Positions 44,301 to 46,042 of a stretch of DNA of 64,000 bases are shown one piece after another. The notes under the pieces were generated by a model. The model was not told the origin of the DNA and did not search any database. It saw only the letters and a program-made list of their open reading frames with translations. The stretch's first letter is position 1, and every line of letters begins with the position of its first letter. The DNA comes from Dendrolimus kikuchii (taxonomy: Eukaryota; Arthropoda; Insecta; Lepidoptera; Lasiocampidae), in contig CM034411.1 of NCBI GenBank assembly GCA_019925095.2, positions 14,384,001-14,448,000 of the forward strand, read 5' to 3'. The translations under genes were made by a program, and so were the position numbers.

Positions 44301-45425
44301 GGGAATTTTCTCGGGAGTGTTTTGAAGTGGATAGTGTGCATAACAATTAGCTGATATATATTTTTTTTTTTATTGCACAGGAGTTCAGCAGACAGGCAGA
44401 TGGCCCACTAGATGGAAAGCGGTTACCATCACCTATGGACATTTGCAACAATAAAGGTGCTACAAATGCGCTGCTGCTCTCTTAAGGGAGACTGGAATCT
44501 GGTCACTAATGCCGGAACACATCACAAGGTTGTTATGGCGGCATACTCTAGATCAGGGGTGGTCGCCATCCAGTCGAGCAAATACTCTACCACCTGGCTG
44601 TGGGTTGTTTAGTCGCCTCTTACGACAGGCCGCCGGGCCGCAGGAAATTGTATTCTTTCTCCGTTCCTGCACGGATGAATATGGAATCCAATTGATACTA
44701 AAACATAATAATCCGGGACTTTTTATATTTCACGGAATTTCCTAATTTAGAATCTACGTGATAAAGACTAGCTTGATATGACAGTTTCCGGGATTTCTTA
44801 ATTTAGAATCTACATGATAAAGACTTGCTTGATATGACAGTTTCCGAGATTTCTTAATTTAGAATCTACGTGATAAAGACTTGCTTGATATGACAGTTTC
44901 CGGGATTTCCTAATTTAGAATCTACGTGATAAAGACTAGCTTGATATGACAGTTTCCGGGATTTCCTAATTTAGAATCTACGTGATAAAGACTTGCTTGA
45001 TATGACAGTTTCTATATTTATTATAGACATCATTAGTAGAATGGATGTAGTTATGTATGCCTTTAGTAACGTTAGTTATCCCGGGTTTTTACCAGAATCT
45101 TCTGGATTAATATATTTTCATATTAAAATTCGTTGCCCTGCTGAACATACGCTTTGATTTGAAATATTGGCAAATTAACTATAATCTACGTTACCTGTCA
45201 AACGTGGACGAAGGCGCGGGCAAATCCTAGTTGATAATAAAACGAACGTTCTACATTTCAGGTGCATCACTAATGTCAGACTCATCGATGGGACTAGGTG
45301 GTTTATCGGGTTTGACGGAAAGTTGTCTCCCCACCCTTTTGTTGGGAGGCCCTCATCATCACGCCCCCCATTCGCCTCACTCGCACCCCAGGCAGCACTG
45401 TTTCGATATGGACCTTGGAGCATGA
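11289..45425 (+). CDS. Mitf: Mitf: MITF/TFEB/TFE3-family bHLH-zipper transcription factor (13 coding exons)
   Basis: Joining the thirteen exons listed separately gives 1761 nt, 586 residues plus TGA. Known role of the family: E-box (CACGTG/CLEAR) binding regulators of lysosome and autophagy genes, V-ATPase subunits and, in vertebrates, pigment cells; cytoplasmic retention by mTORC1 through Rag GTPases. Seen here: [14 protein letters not shown] helix (residues about 37-50, Rag-binding region in TFEB), LENPTRYH (94-101), acidic [10 protein letters not shown] (171-180), basic region with H223, E227 and R231 in the E-box-reading spacing, helix-loop-helix 232-277, zipper to about 315 with the same length as the vertebrate zipper, and a C-terminal LMDDDS...DPMLCSSP region resembling the MITF C-terminal phosphorylated segment. 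All splice phases agree. Exon 1 is the weakest part; additional alternative first exons are likely. Confidence 0.93.
11345..14539. other. Mitf intron 1, proximal part
   Basis: Mostly unique AT-rich DNA. A short hairpin has arms TATCAAAATGAT (13621-13632) and ATCATTTTGATA (about 13699-13710). A CRE-like TGACGTCA lies at 13867-13874. The overlapping short open frames at 12240-12485 (-) and 12349-12709 (+) show no domain and are treated as chance. Confidence 0.4.
14556..14614. repeat. Inverted repeat around TGACAAAATTGTCA
   Basis: TTGACAAAATTGTCAA near 14556 is itself palindromic and pairs with ATGACAATTTTGTC at 14601-14614, with a TATAAT-rich spacer. The LINE copy that follows starts directly after it. 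Confidence 0.6.
14615..14938 (+). pseudogene. LINE family A C-terminus
   Basis: Encodes [39 protein letters not shown] and AYPARELA to the stop at 14916-14918, then the (GTAT)n tail. AATTTTGT occurs just before (14604-14611) and after (14939-14946) the copy, a plausible target duplication. The 177-codon open frame that starts at 14385 is a chimera of upstream DNA and this element. Confidence 0.8.
14939..15899. other. Mitf intron 1, no gene
   Basis: The 15149-15352 open frame has no recognisable domain. Long A/T runs elsewhere. Confidence 0.4.
15900..16140 (-). mobile_element. SINE-like element (family S), truncated
   Basis: Reverse copy from poly-T/ATTGCATGAGTTCAGTAGAC to ACCACTTGGCTGTGGGTTAA; the head of the element is missing. 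Confidence 0.7.
16380..16720. repeat. Imperfect direct repeat with GCAACCGGTT
   Basis: GCAACCGGTTATTTTTTAAC (16394) and GCAACCGGTTTTTTTTTTTG (16628) begin two similar stretches that continue with TTTC..TTTTT..CGC and ACGA.A.CG. Origin unknown. Confidence 0.4.
16921..17165 (-). mobile_element. SINE-like element (family S), truncated
   Basis: Reverse copy beginning TTTTTTTTATTGCAGGAGAT and ending at TACCACCTGGC; the head is lost. Confidence 0.7.
17335..17530 (+). repeat. Interspersed repeat, CCCAGGCAGACGTTGTCC family
   Basis: Starts CTAGCGGCCCAGGCAGACG and continues CACCACCTACCGGTTCCAA, like the copies at 528 and 25603. Confidence 0.5.
17628..17818 (+). mobile_element. Helitron-like repeat
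   Basis: TCTATACTAATATTATAAAG start, GTAGGGGGTAATCTCTGGA core and GGGTGAAACCGCGCC end: the uninterrupted version of the copy at 8023-8818. Confidence 0.65.
18090..18215. mobile_element. MITE, AAACTACGTTTTAACG family (partial)
   Basis: Contains ACGGCCACTGAAATGTGG, CCGAAACGTCGG and ends CGCTTAAAATCGTTAAAACG. A complete copy is at 21295-21441 and a reverse one at 39948-40095. Confidence 0.65.
18388..18711 (-). mobile_element. SINE-like element (family S), full length
   Basis: Poly-T/ATTGCAGGAGTTCAGCAGAC to CCGTTCCTGCACGGATA. Open frames on both strands (18293-18786) are family by-products. Confidence 0.8.
18724..18960 (-). repeat. Unclassified repeat-like segment
   Basis: The reverse strand reads [19 protein letters not shown] and [10 protein letters not shown], text I associate with lepidopteran repetitive 3' ends, but no domain can be named. 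Confidence 0.35.
19130..19575 (-). pseudogene. LINE ORF2 C-terminus with zinc-finger (family E)
   Basis: Reverse-strand translation gives [20 protein letters not shown], then NTPNCLHCH, one stop, then [20 protein letters not shown] and [18 protein letters not shown]. The C-x2-C...H...C pattern (CLHC...H-LLVEC) is the C-terminal zinc motif of Jockey/I-group ORF2 proteins. Only the tail remains, with one in-frame stop. Confidence 0.75.
20032..20235 (-). mobile_element. LINE 3' end fragment (family D-like)
   Basis: Starts with poly-T and ATTGCTAAAAGCTGTGCAAA, then GTTGCCGGCCTCGAAGAAAG; it is the reverse complement of the 3' end at 24920-25030. Confidence 0.6.
20236..21000. other. Mitf intron 1, no gene
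   Basis: No recognisable gene or repeat. The open frame 20379-20603 lacks a known domain. Confidence 0.4.
21001..21091 (-). mobile_element. SINE-like element (family S), left piece
   Basis: Contains GGAACCCGGCCACTAATGCC and ACACAACTGAAAGTTATTAT; it continues at 21876-21993 after the inserted LINE. Confidence 0.65.
21092..21875 (-). pseudogene. LINE 3' end (family F) inserted in a SINE
   Basis: The reverse frame 21516-21872 encodes an RT-polyprotein C-terminus: [20 protein letters not shown] and [15 protein letters not shown] (compare the common pattern F-Y-G-IWN-LP....FK..LK.WL). It begins on the + strand with an ATCAATCAATCAAG stretch, i.e. a (GATT)n-type tail on the reverse strand. A MITE (21295-21441) sits in its 3' UTR. 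A related + strand end is at 61380-61865. Confidence 0.75.
21295..21441. mobile_element. MITE with 30-bp inverted repeats
   Basis: AAAACTACGTTTTAACGGTT (from 21298) through AAGCGCGGTA, and the mirror TACCGCGCTTAAAACCG to GTAGTTTTATT (ending 21441). The centre carries GGCCACTGAAAAGTGGCC, also self-complementary. The adjacent 21442-21480 text (GTATACAAGTCGCGAAAAC) is shared with 17300 and 39950, so the real element is longer. Confidence 0.75.
21876..21993 (-). mobile_element. SINE-like element (family S), right piece
   Basis: TAGACCAGGAGTAGTAGCCA through CGGGCCGCCCGGCCGCAAG to TTCCTCCGTC. Confidence 0.65.
21994..22734. other. Mitf intron 1, no gene
   Basis: AT-rich; the 22328-22615 reverse frame is low complexity. 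Confidence 0.4.
22735..22785 (-). mobile_element. LINE/SINE tail fragment
   Basis: GTAAGCAAACGGGTAGGCGG then GCCATTTGATGGTAAGC, the conserved tail of the family D/S group. Confidence 0.5.
22786..23284. other. Mitf intron 1, no gene
   Basis: (ATTT)n-rich run near 23027-23040. The 23089-23271 reverse frame could not be assigned. Confidence 0.4.
23285..23415 (+). promoter_or_regulatory. CpG-rich patch with CCAAT (candidate alternative promoter)
   Basis: A GC/CpG-rich island in AT-rich surroundings, with ACGCGACCAATAGCCGC at 23326-23342 and no resemblance to the repeats in this window. It could be an internal promoter or enhancer of Mitf, or an unrecognised repeat. Nothing else supports it. Confidence 0.25.
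23572..23690 (-). mobile_element. LINE 3' tail fragment
   Basis: Poly-T then AGCAAACAGGCAGGCGGCCC and CAACGCGTTGCCAGCCTTTA: reverse 3' end of the D-type LINE. Confidence 0.6.
23691..23819. repeat. LINE-associated segment
   Basis: Contains GTGGGCCATCGAAACTC and CAAAGCTAACCGTTTCAC; repeat-like, but no second copy is present here. Confidence 0.3.
23820..24395 (+). mobile_element. SINE-like element (family S), split by a LINE tail
   Basis: Left part 23820-24004 starts ATCCGTACAGAAACGGAGA and CCTGCGGCCGGGCGGCCTGT; right part 24294-24395 ends GGTGGGCCGTTTGCCTATCT. The middle is a separate insertion. Confidence 0.7.
24005..24293 (-). mobile_element. LINE 3' end (family C) with TSD
   Basis: Reverse copy: poly-T/AGCCAGGGG at the left and GTAACGCGCCCCGCGGGAAG at the right. 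Flanking duplication GCCAGTTTCCAGCC (23991-24004) and GCCAATTTCCAGCC (24294-24307), 13 of 14 identical. Confidence 0.8.
24396..24689. other. Mitf intron 1, no gene
   Basis: Nothing recognised. Confidence 0.4.
24690..25035 (+). pseudogene. LINE C-terminus and tail (family D)
   Basis: Frame 24718-24987 reads [20 protein letters not shown] and then [20 protein letters not shown] and [20 protein letters not shown], a Jockey/CR1-like RT tail. The 3' UTR contains GTTGCAAACGTCCATAGGCG and ends CTATAAAAAAAATG. This tail is what the family S elements share. Confidence 0.8.
25036..25399. other. Mitf intron 1, no gene
   Basis: Nothing recognised. Confidence 0.4.
25400..25480 (-). mobile_element. LINE/SINE tail fragment
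   Basis: AGGAAACAGACAGACGGCAC to GTTCGCAACACCAGGG, a decayed reverse tail. Confidence 0.45.
25603..25925 (+). repeat. Interspersed repeat, CCCGGCAGACGTTGTC family, internally duplicated
   Basis: Starts CTAGCTGTACCCGGCAGACG. The unit 'CAGCGCCATC...AATCTAAACCA...CACTTGAACAC...AAAAATAATTCA' occurs three times, so the copy contains an internal tandem duplication. Confidence 0.5.
26218..26452 (+). repeat. Interspersed repeat, CTAGCTGTGCCCGCGAC family
   Basis: Begins CTAGCTGTGCCCGCGACGTC and ends TTTATATTTTAGTATAAGAT. A closely similar copy is at 36392-36632; 32010-32180 is a more distant relative. Class unassigned. Confidence 0.55.
26453..26817. other. Mitf intron 1, no gene
   Basis: Holds one AATAGATGGCGCTGTA motif near 26480. 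No gene. Confidence 0.4.
26818..27128 (+). mobile_element. SINE-like element (family S), full length
   Basis: TATCCGTGCAGGAACGGAGA to CTCCTGCAATAAAAAAAAAA. All open frames on both strands here are by-products. Confidence 0.85.
27129..27608. other. Mitf intron 1, no gene
   Basis: Nothing recognised. Confidence 0.4.
27609..27917 (+). mobile_element. SINE-like element (family S), full length
   Basis: CATCCGTGCAGGAACGGAGA to ACTCCTGCAATAAAAAAAA. Same orientation as the copy 790 bp upstream. Confidence 0.85.
27918..28278. other. Mitf intron 1, distal end
   Basis: AT-rich; ends with the exon 2 acceptor TTTTGTTACAG. Confidence 0.5.
28279..28381 (+). CDS. Mitf: Mitf coding exon 2 (Rag-binding-like helix)
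   Basis: Acceptor ACAG at 28275-28278, donor GTAAGG at 28382. After one base completing codon 19, it encodes [19 protein letters not shown] followed by [15 protein letters not shown] (residues 20-53). The SR-x-L-x-QLMRE-AQEQ pattern matches the N-terminal helix of TFEB/MITF-A that binds active Rag GTPases on lysosomes (established for TFEB). The longer open frame at 28270-28476 is in the wrong frame. Confidence 0.92.
28502..28973 (+). pseudogene. RTE-type LINE C-terminus, 5'-truncated, TSD-flanked
   Basis: Open frame 28511-28957 encodes [59 protein letters not shown] and [12 protein letters not shown], the post-RT domain of RTE-clade elements of Lepidoptera. It ends with a (GACGAC/GAAC)n tail. 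A perfect 12-bp duplication AAATATTAATTT (28490-28501 and 28974-28985) bounds it. The uninterrupted 148-codon frame indicates a recent insertion in intron 2, on the sense strand. Confidence 0.9.
29090..30680 (-). pseudogene. Jockey/CR1-like LINE, 5'-truncated, with duplicated tail
   Basis: Reverse frames 30301-30639 ([37 protein letters not shown]) and 29981-30298 ([37 protein letters not shown]) are RT palm and thumb. A frameshift near 30340 removes the YADD catalytic box, and stops appear further on ([10 protein letters not shown]... around 29960). The 29090-29500 end carries two successive copies of the family B tail (GGATCGCCATACTGATTCG and GGATCGCCATATTGATCCG), so it may be two adjacent insertions. 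Confidence 0.75.
30740..30847 (+). CDS. Mitf: Mitf coding exon 3
   Basis: Acceptor GACAG ending 30739, donor GTGGGT at 30848. Encodes [20 protein letters not shown] then [16 protein letters not shown] (residues 54-89), 108 nt, phase 0/0. The end VELPPQVLQ corresponds to the VPMEVLK stretch just before VQTHLENPTKYH in vertebrate MITF. Lys/Glu-rich and probably disordered. Confidence 0.85.
31019..31150 (-). mobile_element. LINE 3' end (family G)
   Basis: (GATA)n then ACTCTTTATTGTACACCAAT and ATTACTAAAAAGCGATCACTTCCAGAC: the reverse 3' UTR of a LINE, also present at 37502-37790, 40765-40910, 43445-43582 (+) and, more diverged, 55165-55385 (+). Confidence 0.7.
31199..31502 (+). pseudogene. LINE family A C-terminus, TSD-flanked
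   Basis: Begins TTGGTCTGAAAGAGAGTGTC, has an internal deletion at about 31310 and ends AYPARELA plus (GTAT)n. A perfect 12-bp duplication TAATATAATTAA flanks it (31187-31198, 31503-31514). Confidence 0.85.
31590..31710 (+). promoter_or_regulatory. CpG-rich patch before exon 4 (candidate internal promoter)
   Basis: GC-rich text (TACCGCGTTACCGCCGACGC, GCGGCGTGGCGGCAGCG) within 200 bp of exon 4, in otherwise AT-rich intron. In vertebrates the MITF-M promoter and exon lie just before the homologous exon; that analogy is the only support. An open frame from 31557 stops before the exon. Confidence 0.25.
31802..31903 (+). CDS. Mitf: Mitf coding exon 4 (LENPTRYH exon)
   Basis: Acceptor TTTACAG ending 31801, donor GTAATC at 31904. 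Encodes [20 protein letters not shown] and [14 protein letters not shown] (residues 90-123), clearly homologous to the VQTHLENPTKYH...QVKQYL segment of MITF/TFEB. 102 nt, phase 0/0. Confidence 0.95.
32010..32180 (+). repeat. Interspersed repeat, CTAGCTGTGCCCGCGAC family
   Basis: CTAGCTGTGCCCGCGACTTC start, ATCGATCCAGCCGTTTCAGA core, GACAGACAGACAAAAAA end. Confidence 0.5.
32425..32600 (+). mobile_element. LINE tail fragment (family B-like)
   Basis: GTCCGTGGGGTCCATCAGTA to GGGCACACTTCCCTCTTGC, parallel to 60600-60770. Confidence 0.6.
32615..33060 (+). repeat. Helitron-like/unclassified repeat with hairpin
   Basis: Starts AATCTATACTATAATAAATC. A 13-bp perfect hairpin CTCGACATAGAGC (32779-32791) / GCTCTATGTCGAG (32804-32816) sits inside. 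An E-box TCACGTGA is at 32748-32755. Confidence 0.4.
33061..33448. other. Mitf intron 4, distal
   Basis: No repeat recognised; ends in the exon 5 acceptor GTGTGCAG. Confidence 0.5.
33449..33586 (+). CDS. Mitf: Mitf coding exon 5
   Basis: Acceptor GTGTGCAG, donor GTGATT at 33587. Encodes [20 protein letters not shown], then [20 protein letters not shown] and GTTNSE (residues 124-169), 138 nt, phase 0/0. Very GC-rich compared with its introns; Pro/Ser/Ala-rich and probably disordered, with SP sites (126-region SPD, LLSPG). It corresponds in position to the PGSSAPNSPM-containing linker of MITF. Confidence 0.85.
33925..34345 (-). mobile_element. LINE tail (family B), split by family A
   Basis: Reverse copy: AATACAATAATGCATAAC...TATTGTATTCTACC at the left, TTTCTTCGCTGGATTGCCAT and TAATGGCCTCAGG at the right. 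Interrupted at 34001-34201. Confidence 0.65.
34001..34201 (+). pseudogene. LINE family A tail with snap-back 5' junction
   Basis: Only the last part of the LINE ([16 protein letters not shown] to YPARELA). Flanked by an 11-bp duplication GAAATACTAAC (33990-34000, 34202-34212). Its 5' junction is a 17-bp palindrome: 34008-34024 is the mirror of 34026-34042 (CGCTAGTACACGATCAA / TTGATCGTGTACTAGCG). Confidence 0.8.
34594..34762 (+). CDS. Mitf: Mitf coding exon 6 (acidic activation motif, start of basic region)
   Basis: Acceptor TTACAG ending 34593, donor GTAAGT at 34763. Encodes residues 170-225 plus one base. [13 protein letters not shown] (170-182) matches the acidic activation motif DDVIDDIISLES of MITF, the p300/CBP-binding segment (established in vertebrates). 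[16 protein letters not shown] (210-225) is the start of the basic region; H223 is the first base-reading residue. The middle is Ser/Pro-rich. Confidence 0.95.
34785..35210 (+). repeat. Interspersed repeat I, copy 1
   Basis: Starts near CTTATGGGAGGGTAAACCGC and ends near TCACTTATGTCGGGCGTCCC. An inverted copy lies at 43005-43420, about 8 kb downstream. Shared text includes CCGCTTCGTTACG, ATTCTAATGTACATA and AACCTAAGCTTTTCTC. The class is unknown. Confidence 0.7.
35425..36018. mobile_element. Fold-back element with AACCGACTTGAAAAA ends
   Basis: Second copy of the element at 3421-4480, without the SINE. Left AACCGACTTGAAAAAGGAGG, right GGAAGTCGGTTTTTTTAAAC. It ends only about 70 bp before exon 7. 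Confidence 0.7.
36088..36329 (+). CDS. Mitf: Mitf coding exon 7 (basic-HLH-zipper)
   Basis: Acceptor TGTTTTCAG ending 36087, donor GTATGC at 36330. Two bases complete Ile226, then [19 protein letters not shown], a loop with [18 protein letters not shown], helix 2 [17 protein letters not shown] and zipper residues to RIQ306. E227 and R231, with H223 of exon 6, are the E-box contacts of the class. The loop is six residues longer than in human MITF ([10 protein letters not shown] against DMRW between NDP and NKGT); I recall a similar long loop in fly Mitf. The zipper keeps the vertebrate length, consistent with restricted dimerisation among MITF-TFE proteins. Confidence 0.98.
36392..36632 (+). 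repeat. Interspersed repeat, GCCCGCGACGTCG family
   Basis: CTCGCTGTGCTCGCGACGTC to ACATATTAGTATAAGAT, closely similar to 26218-26452. Confidence 0.55.
36636..36947 (-). mobile_element. SINE-like element (family S), full length
   Basis: Poly-T/GCAGGAGTTCAGCAGACAGG to CCGTTCCTGCGCGGATAAG. Confidence 0.8.
36948..37501. other. Mitf intron 7, unclassified GC-rich segment
   Basis: 37150-37500 is less AT-rich (GGGCATTGGCCAAATTG, CATGGGGCCATGGGAAGG) and probably a decayed transposon, possibly the 5' extension of the LINE tail at 37502. No domain recognised on either strand. Confidence 0.35.
37502..37790 (-). mobile_element. LINE 3' end (family G), longest copy
   Basis: GATAGATAGATAATTCTTTATTG at the left, then CGCTAAAAAGCGATCTCTTCC and GGAATGAATTTAGATG; reverse strand. 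Confidence 0.7.
38060..38257 (+). CDS. Mitf: Mitf coding exon 8 (zipper end, HTP repeats)
   Basis: Acceptor CCATTGCAG ending 38059, donor GTGAGT at 38258. Begins [13 protein letters not shown] (matching RIQELEMQARAHGLSL of MITF), then [16 protein letters not shown] and [20 protein letters not shown], ending APVSPKI (residues 307-372). The CACACGCCG codon repeat makes three HTP units, a likely length-variable and proline-directed kinase-rich stretch. 198 nt, phase 0/0. Strikingly GC-rich. Confidence 0.95.
38283..38320. repeat. TA microsatellite next to exon 8
   Basis: (TA)n within 60 bp of the exon 8 donor. Confidence 0.8.
38396..39366 (+). mobile_element. Solo LTR (gypsy-type) with nested insertion
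   Basis: TGTTACGAGTTTAGCGG start and TCTAAGTTGTAACA end with ATAT flanks (ATATT / ATAT). Compared with 59871-60342 it is about 500 bp longer because of inserted DNA between about 38822 and 39300. Confidence 0.7.
38822..39193. mobile_element. TIR element nested in the LTR
   Basis: TTTTTCAACACACTTG (38822) and CAAGTGTGTTGAAAAA (ending about 39192) are perfect inverted repeats. Interior is AT-rich, with a second internal inverted pair (ATAACTCACTTGTGAGTTAT). Adjacent 39194-39300 (ACCGTCCTCGGCTCTC, GGCTCGAGTCTCAATGG) may be part of the same or another MITE. Confidence 0.65.
39410..39925 (-). pseudogene. LINE tail with [14 protein letters not shown] domain (family B-like)
   Basis: Reverse frames 39596-39922 ([20 protein letters not shown]) and 39394-39642 ([40 protein letters not shown]) are consecutive pieces, in different frames, of the C-terminal domain of a widespread lepidopteran LINE. 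A + strand copy is at 60355-60790. One frameshift separates them near 39600. Confidence 0.7.
39948..40095. mobile_element. MITE, AAACTACGTTTTAACG family
   Basis: Begins TTTCTTAAGCTTTCGCGAC and ATAAAACTACGTGTTATCGG, contains TTCCGACGTTTCGGTCACTT. Reverse arrangement of 21295-21480. Confidence 0.6.
40313..40427 (+). CDS. Mitf: Mitf coding exon 9
   Basis: Acceptor TGATCCAG ending 40312, donor GTAAAA at 40428. Encodes [18 protein letters not shown], then [20 protein letters not shown] (residues 373-410) plus one base. [10 protein letters not shown] resembles the sumoylation-type IKQEPVLE segment of MITF (psi-K-x-E: here PKTEP). CTCF-like motif lies 160 bp upstream. 115 nt, phase 0/1. Confidence 0.88.
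40765..40910 (-). mobile_element. LINE 3' end (family G)
   Basis: GATAGAGAGAGAGATAAGAC then TTTATTGTACACCACTACAG and ATCGCTAAGAAGCGATCTCT. Confidence 0.7.
40911..41505. other. Mitf intron 9, no gene
   Basis: Repeats-poor AT-rich DNA; 41030-41230 holds text like GGTCCAATTTGGACC also found near 39925 (reverse), so part is repetitive. Confidence 0.4.
41506..41700. repeat. Tandem repeat, 47-49 bp x4, each with GCGCCATCTA-like core
   Basis: Units start at 41506, 41553, 41602 and 41651 with AAAGCGCCATCTATTG (first unit CCAACTATTG, last GGCGCCATCTAGTA), followed by AAATGTTGCTACA and a CGAG. It ends 25 bp before exon 10. Confidence 0.85.
41725..41849 (+). CDS. Mitf: Mitf coding exon 10
   Basis: Acceptor AATTGCAG ending 41724, donor GTATTT at 41850. 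Two bases complete Asp411, then [20 protein letters not shown] and [20 protein letters not shown], ending K452. 125 nt. No close vertebrate match recognised; the Leu/acidic character is compatible with an activation region. Confidence 0.85.
41951..42065 (+). CDS. Mitf: Mitf coding exon 11 (C-terminal LMDDD motif)
   Basis: Acceptor TTTTTACAG ending 41950, donor GTACGT at 42066. Encodes [20 protein letters not shown] then [18 protein letters not shown] (residues 453-490) plus one base. [13 protein letters not shown] aligns with LEDILMDDTLSPV near the MITF C-terminus. The intron before it is only 101 bp. Confidence 0.9.
42105..42210. repeat. GTA microsatellite
   Basis: (GTA)n with interspersed GATA/GGTA, from AAGATTGTAGTAG to TAGTAGTAAAAAAC, 40 bp after exon 11. 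Confidence 0.9.
42410..42590. mobile_element. Palindromic MITE with two CRE sites
   Basis: Left arm TTTTTGAAGCCAAAGTAGGC...CCGAGCGTGCGAGTGACGTCA and right arm TGACGTCACACGCGCGCTCG...GGGTACTTCGTCTTCAAAA are inverted relatives; the centre holds GTAGCAT.../ATGCTAC. TGACGTCA occurs in each arm (about 42473 and 42524). Confidence 0.65.
42596..42908 (-). mobile_element. SINE-like element (family S), full length
   Basis: TTTTTTTATTGCAGGAGTTC to TCTCCGTTACTGCACGGATA. Confidence 0.85.
43005..43420 (-). repeat. Interspersed repeat I, copy 2 (inverted)
   Basis: From GTCTCGGGACGACCGACAG to CGAAGCGGTTTACCCTCCCA; the reverse of 34785-35210 over its whole length with scattered differences. Confidence 0.7.
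43445..43582 (+). mobile_element. LINE 3' end (family G), sense orientation, abutting exon 12
   Basis: AAGAGATCACTTTTTAGCAA, then TTCTGTAATGGTGTCACAAT and AAAGAATTATCTATATGTAAG. In the reverse copies the same 3' end reads (GATA)n-ATTCTTTATTGTACACC. The AG that precedes exon 12 lies immediately at its (TATC)n-type end. Confidence 0.75.
43583..43708 (+). CDS. Mitf: Mitf coding exon 12
   Basis: Acceptor ATATGTAAG (no good polypyrimidine tract) ending 43582, donor GTATAC at 43709. Two bases complete Gly491, then [20 protein letters not shown] and [21 protein letters not shown]532 and one base. [10 protein letters not shown] parallels DPLLSSVSPGAS in MITF. GC-rich coding sequence; frame is open throughout and phases fit on both sides, so the exon is secure even though the acceptor is weak. 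Confidence 0.88.
43799..43843. repeat. Short hairpin with CACGTGGAC
   Basis: GTCCACGTAACGTGACAT and ATGTCTCACGTCACGTGGAC are imperfect inverted arms (43799-43816, 43824-43843). Confidence 0.6.
43844..44354. other. Mitf intron 12, no gene
   Basis: Decayed repeat text near 44160-44340 (AAAATCTAAAAATGCCG, GAATCCCGCGGGAATTTTCTC). No gene. Confidence 0.4.
44355..44677 (-). mobile_element. SINE-like element (family S), full length
   Basis: Poly-T/ATTGCACAGGAGTTCAGCAG to CTCCGTTCCTGCACGGATG. Confidence 0.85.
44733..45012. repeat. Minisatellite, 56 bp x 5
   Basis: Five head-to-tail units of 56 bp (280 bp in total), unit CGGGATTTCCTAATTTAGAA + TCTACGTGATAAAGACT + TGCTTGATATGACAGTTTC. Differences are few (TACGTG against TACATG in unit 2; CTAGC against CTTGC). 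Not CRISPR: there are no unique spacers. Confidence 0.95.
45013..45261. other. Mitf intron 12, distal
   Basis: Ends with acceptor TTCTACATTTCAG. Confidence 0.6.
45262..45425 (+). CDS. Mitf: Mitf coding exon 13 (C-terminus, stop)
   Basis: Acceptor ACATTTCAG ending 45261. Two bases complete Gly533, then [53 protein letters not shown] and TGA at 45423-45425. [10 protein letters not shown] may correspond to the SSMSMEE serine segment of vertebrate C-termini; the His-rich SPHSHP tail is not seen in vertebrates as far as I recall. Confidence 0.88.
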
Positions 45426-45931
45426 TGGAAATATTCGAACTGTAAGGAAACATCTAGAAATTTCCAAAACTCACTCAAAAGCTAGTTACCCTGAACTCAC
45501 TCACCAATCGCCCTTCGAATGAACTTAATACCCGTAACTCACTCAACAATCTGATTTTTGTCTTTGATTACTCTTCGTTATAGATTCGAAAGTATTAACT
45601 TAAGAAATCATTTAAATTTAAAATTGTTTATTTTACGTTGCGTTGCAATTTCTAAAAACAAATTAAAATTTGTAATTATTATTATGACTAATATTTCAAA
45701 ATTACTGTGGCTATAATTGATCCCAAAGTTGATTTTAAACTATACATTTTTTTCCAATTTTTTTCTTTTATTAATGCTATTTTTTTTTCTAATTGTTCGA
45801 AGAGATGCAATGGTTTTATTACATAAAAAAAAATACTTTTTCGAATTATAACTATTTTAATGCTCTAAGTCTTAAAGATAGCTCAAAATATTTTTCAGTG
45901 AAACTGGTGATTCAGGGTGATTCTATTCTAG

Positions 45932-45937
45932 AATAAA
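45932..45937 (+). terminator. Candidate poly(A) signal, short 3' UTR
   Basis: AATAAA in TCTAGAATAAAGCACCG, 507 nt after the stop; no obvious GT-rich element directly downstream. Confidence 0.3.
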
Positions 45938-45977
45938 GCACCGTTTTAAGTTGCTAAAATGTATTACAACGACGTTT

Positions 45978-46042
45978 ACGCCATCTATCTTTGGCTTATA
46001 GTATCTCAAGCTAAAGCTTGATACTTTACGGATAGATGGCGT
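45978..46042. ncRNA. Stable hairpin (possible structured UTR or pre-miRNA-like)
   Basis: Outer arms ACGCCATCTATC (45978-45989) and GATAGATGGCGT (46031-46042) pair perfectly; the inner part TCAAGCTAAAGCTTGA is also self-complementary, giving a hairpin of about 65 nt with a four-base loop. Expression is unknown; a short MITE is the simplest alternative. Confidence 0.35.

Noticed and set aside
44733..45012. Regularly spaced direct repeats that might suggest a CRISPR-like array
   Set aside because: Units are contiguous 56-bp tandem copies without unique spacers, in a eukaryotic intron: a minisatellite.
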